From contig NW_004190427.2 of assembly GCF_000224145.3 (NCBI RefSeq), forward strand, positions 1 to 64,000: 64,000 nucleotides of DNA, in the 5' to 3' direction. A model generated the notes under the pieces. The model worked only from the letters and a program-made list of their open reading frames with translations. It was not told the DNA's origin and ran no database searches. Positions 56,501 through 64,000 of this stretch are shown here, piece by piece (position 1 is the stretch's first letter; every line of letters begins with the position of its first letter). This DNA comes from Ciona intestinalis (Eukaryota; Chordata; Ascidiacea; Phlebobranchia; Cionidae). A program made the position numbers and the translations under genes.

Positions 56501-59500
56501 GCCTACGACCATACCACGTTGAGAACACCCCATCTCGTCCGATCTGGGAAGTTAAGCAACGTCGGGCCCGGTTAGTACTTGGATGGGTGACCGCCTGGGA
56601 ATACCGGGTGTTGTAGGCGTTTTACTTTTTATCTGTATTTCGTTTTAATTTGGGCTATTTAAATTTTAGCGGTTTATAACATATTTATTAGACCAATTGT
56701 TTCTGTGCTAGAATTAAGTTGTTAAGTTTTGTCCATTCGTAGTAACGTATTGGTCAAAGGATAGATTGTTAAAACATTTTTTTTATAAAATAGTACTATG
56801 GGTCGTGGGGTAAGGTGGGATACCGTTTACACCAAAAACCAATATTTTGTGATTGTTTTTTTTTAAACAAATAATATATAACTCTGCAATTGTTTTTTGT
56901 TAACCACCAATGGGACGAGAAAAGATATTGAAACATAACTCATCTTACCCCACCCTTTTATAAATATCTTTAATTCAGTCAATACTGGTTTACTTATTTG
57001 AGCCCAACTGAGCCTACTTCAGTTTTGCTTCATTGAAAAGCGTGCATATGCCTAGTTGCGAACTGGTTTGTGACGTCATAGCTATACGCCATTATAAGCG
57101 CTACTTCGCGTCCTATCATCGCCTACGACCATACCACGTTGAGAACACCCCATCTCGTCCGATCTGGGAAGTTAAGCAACGTCGGGCCCGGTTAGTACTT
57201 GGATGGGTGACCGCCTGGGAATACCGGGTGTTGTAGGCGTTTTGCGTTTTTATCTTTTCGCTATTTAAACTTTAGAGGTTTATAACATATTTATTAGACT
57301 ACCTGTCGCTTTTTAAAATTATACCAAAGTTTAGGTTTTGTTTAACGTAGTCGCGTCACGGTTAAAGCATAGCCTTGAATATACAAGTATAGGCCATGGC
57401 CAAAGCAAGGAATGTTAAAAAACCTAAAACGTTTCGCTTTATATAATGTGGCACTGTTGGTCGTGGGATTAGATGGGATATCGTTTAGATCTAAAACCCA
57501 GATTTTCTGGTCATGTTTTTAACAATTAATGTACGAGAAAAAAATATAAAAAACATGTCTCATCTTACCCTTACTTTGCACCTTACGCGGACGTTTGGTA
57601 CGTCTTTTAAGGATTAATTTTAAAATCTTCGTAAAATAAACACAAAACGCCTACAACACCGGGTATTCCCAGGCGGTCACCCATCCAAGTACTAACCGGG
57701 CCCGACGTTGCTTAACTTCCCAGATCGGACGAGATGGGGTGTTCTCAACGTGGTATGGTCGTAGGCGATAATACGTTGCGAAATAGCGCTTTTTATCGCG
57801 TATAGCTGTGACGTCACAAACCATCTACGCAAATACGAGACTTTTACAGAAAACCATTCCTTATCTGTCTTGATTTAGTTAGGTGTTCTATTAAATCAAT
57901 GTTGGAGTGAGATATTCTTGATAGGTTTACAACAACCGTTGGTCTATTTGTGTACTCGTGTTCGGTGTTCAAATATCTTATGTACAGACGGTTATGCCTA
58001 TATAAATGGGCGTATATGCTACACATAAGCTGAATTGTAACCAATCCAACCAAGCTATTGTGTCCGAAGTAAACGAAAAATGTTTGTTGTATTGGTTCTG
58101 TGACGTCACAGCCATACGCGATTAAAAGCGCTACTTCGCGTCCTTTCATCGCCTACGACCATACCACGTTGAGAACACCCCATCTCGTCCGATCTGGGAA
58201 GTTAAGCAACGTCGGGCCCGGTTAGTACTTGGATGGGTGACCGCCTGGGAATACCGGGTGTTGTAGGCGTTCTGCATATTTTCCCCATGAACGGAGCAAT
58301 GCTCTGATGCCACCAGACTACAACTAATTTAAAATCACCCTTCTTTAGATAAAAACGACATTCCTACGTGCGCTGTTGGCTACTCATGTATTTTACACAA
58401 ATAGCTAATCTTACTTCAAAATCTCTGAGAAGATCAGTGTTTCCCAGCAAACCCGACTTTTGTTGTAACTTCCCATTGTCGTGACGTAGTCCGTCACGTG
58501 CTTGCTTCGTTCGTGACAGAATATCTCGTTTCTGCAACAAAATGGTCAGGTGTGTAAAATGCACACGCATAGTGTGTTATGCATTTCTAACTATTGAAAT
58601 GTTTTTTGGATTTATTTGTATTGGTTTATATACCATAAGCAGAGTTGCAGTTTCTCCTGCAACTGTTAAACATACTTGAAGGTGTACTAACCTTTAAAAA
58701 AAAAGTATCTTCAGCCTATAAAGTATCAAAATCCATATTTTTTAACTTACTTTAATAAAATACTCATTTTGGGTTTATAGGATTTTCATAGGTCAAGGCC
58801 CACTAAGCACCCTGTAGAAATTGAGCACCTATAGGGGTAATGGGCAAATTCTGGCCTAAATCCTAGACCCATGGCCGACATGCCACGCTGCTGGACCTCA
58901 CAAAGAATAGAATATATTGGTATAAAATTACTTGGGCAACGTCTTGTTCTACTTCTGCAAGTTGCGATTTTCTGACTTGGTTCTCAGCTTGCACGAATTG
59001 TAACTTCTCCTTTAAATGAGTCAGAACTTGCACAGTGCTTGTAATCTTTTTGCGAAGTTTTAGCAATTCCTATAAAAACACAATAGCAGGGCTGTGTAAC
59101 AGATATTTGCAAACAAAAAATAGAGCGGGCGTTAAAATGTATATGACTATAGAAATATGAAAAGTTAACTTTAATTTACGCAGTTGCAGCATTTAGTTTT
59201 GCAATTCAAAATGTATATAAATAGCCACAAAGACAATGATATATATAGTATTGTAGGGTTAACTGGGACACCTTTAGCATATACATTTTAAATATCCTGC
59301 TCGTATTTTAAATAATTAACAACGGTCTATGGAAGTTCTGAGGAAACAGTTTTAAAATTCTTTGAATTTTCTTTGTTTACCACCTAATGGGAGAAGAGAA
59401 TAGTATGAAAAGGTGTCCCATCTTCCCCACCCTACTACATGTTTTAAACAATTATAATAATCAATGATCCAGCTACCTCATTTCTTTCTTCAATCTTTTC

Positions 59501-62500
59501 ATTGTAAGTCTGATTTTCAATTTTTAACTGTTCAAAATCGATCAGATGTAAACCTTCAGCAAGTTCTTCCTGTTTATAAACAAATTAAATAGATTATCCT
59601 CCTGTGGCTAGAAATTGACAGTCGTTATAACACGAGTGTTCGGTTTTATACACCTCGTGTAAGCTTACGAGTTATGTTAATTTGTGGGTGATTATCTTTG
59701 GGGAATTTTCTTCATTATTTTTATATCGACCAATACCTTGGACAACCCATTAGTAACCACTGGGTTGGAGCGTGTTAAAGTTTTATTAGGATTTCTTCCA
59801 GTATTTATTTTAATTAAAAAAGTTACCGTTTAGGTTTTACTTAAAAGATTGCAAAAATATGGTACAAAATAAACCTTTTGTTTAAGTTGCATTTCTTGTT
59901 TTCTAAGTCTGTTTTTCAACTTAATATTTTCAAGGCGAACTTGAGAGACTTCGACTTCCTTCTTTCTCTCATTGGCTTCATACATTTCAATATCCTGGTT
60001 TTAAAATAACTTTTAAAATAACTTGGTTAACCAATTTTAGCATTAATTTAAAAACAAAAATTCGTCAACTCATTTTAGCACTAATTTTATTTCTTAACAG
60101 CTTAAATATATCACCAATTAGAACACACCCTGCAAATATATGTAAAATTTAAGTTCAAAATTACATTTTCATAGCCACAAAAAATTACCTAAAACTGATT
60201 ATTTGCCCGGTTTAGTGGAAGCAATTGGCTTTATTTAAAGTTGATATATCCATTTTACCTTATATCAAATATAACTTGAATTAAAAAAAACAGCCTGTCC
60301 AAATATTTTAACAGGCTAACTCTTAAAGATGTACTTCAGACACATGTAAGTTAGATCTAACCCACAAACAACATAAATGAAGCAATCAAACCAATACCTT
60401 CTGTTGTATTGGTCTTCCTGATCTGCTATTAATTGCAATTGAAGCAACAGATCTTTTGAATTCAATGGCTTTGTTCCATTCTTCTTCTACTTTTCCATGT
60501 TTTTCTGCTTTTCTGGCTTTTAATTCTTCCAACTGTTCATTGTAAGCCTCTTGTTCAGCAGTTTGTTGCTGTCTTAGCTCTTCAAGGTTGCTCATGTATT
60601 TCATGTATCTGCAGTTCACCATAACGTTAAATTACAATTTGATACATATTTCATTGGGTGGGGGAAGGCGGGCCACTATATTGGTGTATAGAAGTCGTGA
60701 GAATATGGTTTTATAATTCTTGAAATGTTCTTTATTTACTACCAAATGTGACGAGAAAAGAAATAGTTGCATCACCTCTGTTCTTGATCGGTGACATTTT
60801 TATCTACTTCTTGTCGCGTTTCCTCAGTTTTCTTTTTTCGAAAATACTCTGCAAGTTTATGTTGGAGTTGGTGGTTCTGTTGGTTTAGCATTTCTCTTTC
60901 ATTCAGAGCAGCCTGTTTAATGTAGTTAAGTTACAAGGGTGCTTTGTTATGATTCGTTCAACCATATTTGTATTCATTATTTTGTGTCATTAAATATGGG
61001 TACATGACTAGTAAGTTAGTCACTGATTTTTGACCGGCGACTATAGTTTAAAAATTCAGGCTAAGAAATAAATAGGGACTGTTAATATTTTCTGTACTTG
61101 GTACTTTTGTAGCAGTTCTTCCCTGTTATATTGTGGCATCAGAATTTGTTCATCTTCTTCAAGAAGAAGCTCCATTTCCCCTCCTTCACTGCCTGTAGTT
61201 GAACATATTTAAAAGTTAATATCACAGTTATACAGGCTTGGAGCAAATGCACCATAAATAAAAAGCTTATGGTGAAAAGTTCAAAATGAAAAATTTTAAA
61301 TTCCTTTGACTAAATTTTATGGATTTTGGAAAATAACTAGGTAGAACATGAAAAATGGTAGCATATAATGACTTTACAGTATATTATATTATGATTTTAT
61401 TTTAGAAATAAATAAAAAATACAAAGTTACAACTAATAAGTAATAAACATTTGCCCATAGACTAATGAAATCATATGTTTGATTACAGTTTGACTTGTTA
61501 TACAACAAAAAACTGTTGTTTTATCACTATATCCTGTCTTTTCATTTAAAATAGTTTTAAATCTTCGCTACCGTAATCAAAGAGACAGATGAAAGTTTTT
61601 AATATTACTATAACAACTAACTAGGCACTAGTATGGGCTTACCATATTTTTCAGGAGTTCCTGGCTGTGGCATTTCTTCACCGTTTAAACCATCAGGTTC
61701 AACTATAAGGGGTGGGGTAGCCCCACGAGAAAGTACCTCACCCACTACAGGGGGCTCTTCTGGGGCTTCCCCATCTGTGAAACCTTCACTGGTTTGCAAT
61801 GGAGGTTGTTCAGCCTCCGTTGGGACTTCTGGTCCATCTGTAAATTAAATGGAATAATTAGATACAGGATGGTGTACCATGGAAAAAAGAACAGGTACAT
61901 ATAAATTATAGTTAATTTGAAAAAATAAAAGTAAATTACAATTTACAAAACATACTGTCTAGTCAATTGTAATAAATTCCACAAATCTGACCCTAATCCG
62001 GTGCTGATGAAGTTGGTTATAAAGTCATATAGTTGACCGATTCTTGTGTAAAAGAATACAGTAAGGATCTGGTGCTACGAAAACGCAACAGACAAAAATC
62101 AAGTCATACCAGTTGTATAACAAAAAATATATATGCATTTTGCCTCAATAGCATCAGCAGCCTTTTTTACAAATAGAAACAAGTTTAGGCATATACCTGC
62201 AGCAGTTACTTCCTCTGATGCATCTTTAACTTCATCTGCTACAACAGCTGATTTGTCTTCACCATTTCTGAAAAACATAATTACATTATATTTGATTTAG
62301 TGACTGGCGCTGCCATTTAGGTAATAAATATATGGTGGGTGGAAGAAGACAGAACACCTTTAGCACATAATATCCAAATGCCCTGATCGTGTTTTAAACA
62401 ATTAACAGCGGTCTATGGAAATCATAAGAATATAGTTTTATAATTCTTTGAATGTTCTTTGTTTCTACCAAATGTGAAGGAAAAATTGAATAAAAAGAAG

Positions 62501-63771
62501 TCCTATCTTCCCTCACCCTACTATATCTCTTATATTATACACTTTGCTGAAATTGATTTTTGTATATTACCTGTTTCGTAGCACCAGGTCCTACCTCATT
62601 AACATTAGTCATTATAGGAGTGATTTATTTATCATAAGGTTGTCAAATGGCCATGTCTTCATTTATTTAAGCCCACTTAAAGTTATCCAAGAAAGACATA
62701 AAAAGTAAAAGTATTGTTCATTAGACATGTGACAGATGCCCACTCTAGATTTTTAAAAAAATGGTGTGTAAAATTTTTTTAAAAAAATCTTGTTAAAAAG
62801 TCAAACTAAAGTATAAATAACAGTGAAAACAATATTTTTATACTCAGGTGTCTTTGGCTGTTCCGTCTCCTTAACCTCCACTCCTTCTTTAACTTCAGTA
62901 TCTCCTGCAGGTGCAGTTTCAGATGTTTTGTTTTCATCTGTTGATGCTAGTTTAATTACTTTAAAACAGGTGGCTAAGTTATATACAGTTTGAGATAGCA
63001 AAATATTGCTTTTGAGTATATATGCTTTGAGCCATTTAAAGTGACGTGCACTATACAGTTGCTGCAACACATTTATAAACAGAAGAATCAATTTGATTTT
63101 TAGTTTATTATCATGCACACACATAGACATTGTAAAGATAGGTTAGTTGACAGTTTAAGGCTAATAAAGCGACAAGTTCTAACTTTTACCTGCCACAGTT
63201 TCTTCTTCCTTTTGTTCAGTAGTTGTTTTAGGGGCAGCTTCTGTATCCTCTACATTCTCTGAGATAAAGAACAAACGCACGTCATACTAAAATATGCCTG
63301 GTGGCTCTCGGTAAAAAAAGAATATCAAAAACGCCTGGTGTGGGTTAAGGTGGGCGATTATAGAGGCTACGGGTGGATCCTTGGATGTATAACTGGCCCC
63401 CTTTGTATGAAAGTTTAAAATGGATTCCACCGGCCCCAACGCAGGCGTCTGTTAGTTATTTTTTCCACTGATGGGCTTGGTAATACTGCTGCGGGTGACC
63501 AGTGAAAATTTTGGTTTCAAAATGTTCCTTACGTCTCCCTGATACCCGCTGTATAATTTTTTTAAAAGAAAACTCGGGCGTTCGTGTCGAAAATTAACTT
63601 TGAAAATGCGGTCGGGAGTTGTATAAGTATACTAAGCTTTCAACAAACCTTGGGCAGGAGGTGCAGCTTCTTCCTCTTGCGTTACTTCAGCAGGGGCCTT
63701 AATAAATGTACATGTTTAAAAACTGCAAAGTTAAATCTTTAAAACGATCGTACCTGTTCTTCTTCGCTCAT
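50573..63771 (-). CDS. CCDC96: Coiled-coil domain-containing protein 96 (CFAP184)
   Basis: CCDC96 acts with CCDC113 in cilia, between radial spokes and the dynein regulatory complex. Fourteen exons join in frame: 63771..63754, 63697..63649, 63258..63190, 62937..62844, 62267..62197, 61837..61643, 61192..61098, 60912..60776, 60608..60398, 59994..59875, 59569..59477, 59069..58932, 58531..58415, 50701..50573, giving 511 residues (human ~555). Exons 1-6 encode an acidic Glu/Pro/Thr-rich N-terminus (MSEEEQ...). From exon 7 on it is coiled coil: RYMKYMSNLEELRQQQ, LRKKITSTVQVLTHLKEKLQ, RDILSRTKQARDGLRHDN, LLGNTDLLRDFE, then in the last exon LEQLKRQHAELTLSLNG. All junctions are GT-AG. The exon 4 donor (GTATAA) was chosen because it restores GEN-GED frame. 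The final intron is 7.7 kb and houses the 5S rRNA array; the others are short. No damage is seen. Confidence 0.95.
50944..50970 (+). promoter_or_regulatory. 5S upstream promoter: CRE at -50 and TATA-like at -28
   Basis: TGACGTCA at 50944-50951 is exactly -50 to -43 from the 5S start, and TATAA (TAAAA in some copies) starts at -28. The same CRE offset is found at all other copies: 51824, 52349, 52989, 53649, 54552, 55188, 56451, 57071 and 58101 on plus, and 57816..57809 for the minus copy. This is one entry for all. Confidence 0.75.
50994..51111 (+). rRNA. 5S ribosomal RNA, copy 1
   Basis: Begins GCCTACGACCATACCACGTT and ends ATACCGGGTGTTGTAGGC; the ends pair (GCCTACGAC / GTTGTAGGC). The internal control region (AGTTAAGCAACGTCGGGC to GGATGGGTGACC) is intact. 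A TTTT terminator follows at once. Transcribed by RNA polymerase III for the large ribosomal subunit. Confidence 0.98.
51874..51942 (+). pseudogene. 5S ribosomal RNA, copy 2, truncated
   Basis: 69 bp instead of 118. Five bases (AGCAA) and a 44-base block covering the C box are missing, so GGGAAGTTACGTCGGG runs into TTGTAGGC. The upstream CRE and TATA-like elements are kept. It cannot encode 5S rRNA. Confidence 0.95.
52399..52516 (+). rRNA. 5S ribosomal RNA, copy 3
   Basis: 118 bp, identical by eye to copy 1, followed by TTTTGTTTTT as terminator. Confidence 0.98.
53039..53156 (+). rRNA. 5S ribosomal RNA, copy 4
   Basis: 118 bp, identical by eye to copy 1, with TTTTGTTTTT terminator. Confidence 0.98.
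53513..53546. repeat. (TA)n microsatellite
   Basis: About 15 TA units in the spacer before 5S copy 5. A shorter run occupies the matching place at 55064-55085 before copy 7. Confidence 0.95.
53699..53820 (+). rRNA. 5S ribosomal RNA, copy 5, variant
   Basis: 122 bp. A four-base insertion and an A-to-C change (CTGGGTACGAAGTTACGCAA in place of CTGGGAAGTTAAGCAA) lie at the A box. Probably a weakened or dead copy. Confidence 0.93.
54188..54212. mobile_element. 13-bp transposon remnant with both target repeats
   Basis: TTAACG, CCAGAGTCCGTGG, TTAACG. The 13 bases are the first ten of the 377-bp element at 55729 and its last three. The paralogous spacer at 51478 has the plain site GTTAACGCTATT. Confidence 0.85.
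54602..54719 (+). rRNA. 5S ribosomal RNA, copy 6
   Basis: 118 bp with one change near the 3' end (ACCGGTTGTTG for ACCGGGTGTTG). The internal control region is intact. Confidence 0.96.
55238..55355 (+). rRNA. 5S ribosomal RNA, copy 7
   Basis: 118 bp with three changes (ATATCACG near the start, GGGCCCCGTT in the middle, ACCGGTTGTTG at the end, the last shared with copy 6). Confidence 0.95.
55723..56111. mobile_element. Non-autonomous DNA transposon in 5S spacer
   Basis: The 377-bp element (55729-56105) has terminal inverted repeats starting CCAGAGTCCGTATATAAACA, perfect over 33 bp and similar for ~48. It is flanked by TTAACG on both sides. No coding capacity is seen. The superfamily is unclear. 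Confidence 0.88.
56501..56618 (+). rRNA. 5S ribosomal RNA, copy 8
   Basis: 118 bp, identical by eye to copy 1. TTTTACTTTTT follows. Confidence 0.98.
57121..57238 (+). rRNA. 5S ribosomal RNA, copy 9
   Basis: 118 bp, identical by eye to copy 1. TTTTGCGTTTTT follows. Confidence 0.98.
57649..57766 (-). rRNA. 5S ribosomal RNA, copy 10, inverted
   Basis: 118 bp on the minus strand, the same strand as CCDC96. The sequence is consensus, with its own CRE at 57816..57809 and a TTTTGTG stretch downstream. Confidence 0.98.
58151..58268 (+). rRNA. 5S ribosomal RNA, copy 11
   Basis: 118 bp consensus copy, the last of the array, ~150 bp from CCDC96 exon 13. The 3' flank (TTCTGCATATTTTCCCC) has a later T run than the other copies. 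Confidence 0.97.
59248..59449 (+). repeat. MITE, complete
   Basis: AGTATTGTAGGGTTAACTGG at the left; GTGTCCCATCTTCCCCACCC at the right. It ends 28 bp from CCDC96 exon 11. Confidence 0.85.
59593..59775 (-). repeat. SINE, headless
   Basis: TATCCTCCTGTGGCTAGAAA through ACCTCGTGTAAGCTTACGAG to CCATTAGTAACCACTGGGTT. The tRNA head is missing. CCDC96 intron 10. Confidence 0.75.
60652..60764 (+). repeat. MITE, half lost, against CCDC96 exon 8
   Basis: TTCATTGGGTGGGGGAAGGC at the left, then GAAGTCGTGAGAATATGG and TTTACTACCAAATGTGACGA. It stops six bases before the donor of exon 8, without the right terminal repeat. Confidence 0.72.
62325..62525 (+). repeat. MITE, complete
   Basis: ATATATGGTGGGTGGAAGAA at the left; GTCCTATCTTCCCTCACCCT at the right. 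CCDC96 intron 4. Confidence 0.85.
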
Positions 63772-63910
63772 TCCGACGTACCAAGCTTGAATAACAAACT
63801 CACGTTTTCACGATCGCTTAAACTCGAATATTTGTAAAAATAAAGTCGATTTTTTAGCTACAGAGAATCAATAAATAAGAAAAACTCAAACCGCGCTTTT
63901 CGCATCCACC

Positions 63911-63925
63911 GTTGCCATGATTACC
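63911..63925. promoter_or_regulatory. RFX X-box-like site upstream of CCDC96
   Basis: GTTGCCATGATTACC resembles the RFX X-box (GTTGCC-AT-GGTAAC type) with a mismatched right half. It is 140 bp before the CCDC96 start. RFX factors control many ciliary genes. Confidence 0.45.
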
Positions 63926-64000
63926 ATTGTTTTCGATTTCTACCGACAGGTGGCGAATACTTTAATTGGAGATTTTCGTTTTAAAAGTGTAAGATATCTT

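Larger units (their letters stand above)
50994..58268. repeat. 5S rDNA array within CCDC96 intron 13
   Basis: Eleven 5S copies at 0.45-1.15 kb spacing. Spacers fall into a long type (51112-51873, 53821-54601, 55356-56500) and a short type (51943-52398, 52517-53038, 53157-53698, 54720-55237, 56619-57120). Each spacer ends in the same ~100-bp promoter-proximal segment (TACTGGTTTACTTATTTGAG, GACGTCACA, GCGCTACTTCGCGTCGTATC) and contains a MITE relic of the GTGGGGTAAGATGGGATATC subtype. The last three genes are plus, minus, plus. Confidence 0.93.

Noticed and set aside
53603-57236. Repeated protein-coding frames ending WVTAWEY-type across the array
   Set aside because: These are frames read through the 5S rRNA genes and spacers; the RNA genes explain the sequence.
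50994-58268. CRISPR-like array of regular repeats
   Set aside because: The repeated units are 118-bp 5S rRNA genes with long homologous spacers in an animal genome.

Overview
The window is animal nuclear DNA from a sea squirt, most likely Ciona (C. intestinalis / C. robusta type). The evidence is AT-rich compact sequence with short GT-AG introns, chordate orthologues with single-copy invertebrate traits (a COE/EBF gene without the vertebrate duplicated helix), and two dense small-repeat families that fit what I remember of Ciona: a ~195 bp MITE with TAGGGTGGGGGAAGATGGGA ends and a tRNA-derived SINE. Species is inference; gene identities come from reading translated exons against families I know, without a database search. 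All exon joins keep frame.

Layout. 1-577 (-): first two exons of PGM3 (phosphoacetylglucosamine mutase), running off the left edge. 1213-3812 (+): a tandem pair of intronless aspartoacylase/ACY3-like genes; an assembly gap (993-1212) removes the front of the first. 5552-8834 (-): complete six-exon SPEF1 (sperm flagellar protein 1/CLAMP). 11382-16477 (+): complete eight-exon gene for a small secreted FN3-LDLa-sushi-FN3 protein I cannot name. 16478-22827: mostly MITEs and unassigned DNA. 22828-33160 (-): COE/EBF transcription factor, 15 coding exons with DNA-binding domain, H-C-C-C zinc knuckle, IPT/TIG domain, HLH and transactivation tail. 33161-42573: gene-poor, with a CRE-rich block upstream of COE and many MITEs. 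42574-45968 (-): tandem pair of ABHD10-like serine hydrolases. 46390-47412 (-): intronless B3GAT3 (glucuronosyltransferase I). 48045-48901 (-): 3' part of a small single-pass membrane protein of unknown function. 50573-63771 (-): complete 14-exon CCDC96 (CFAP184).

The most striking structure is inside CCDC96. Its last intron (50702-58414) holds eleven 5S rRNA gene copies: nine full-length on the + strand, one full-length on the - strand and one truncated. Every copy, even the truncated and inverted ones, has the palindrome TGACGTCA at exactly -50 to -43 and a TATA/TAAA-like element near -28. The spacers come in two kinds, show a two-gene duplication block, carry a MITE relic in each unit, and preserve one transposon insertion as empty site, 13-bp remnant and full 377-bp element.

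The genes do not form one pathway. SPEF1 and CCDC96 are both ciliary, and CCDC96 has an RFX X-box-like site upstream; PGM3 and B3GAT3 act in glycan synthesis; the two tandem pairs are recent-looking local duplications. I found no CRISPR array, LTR element, virus-like element or true tRNA gene.
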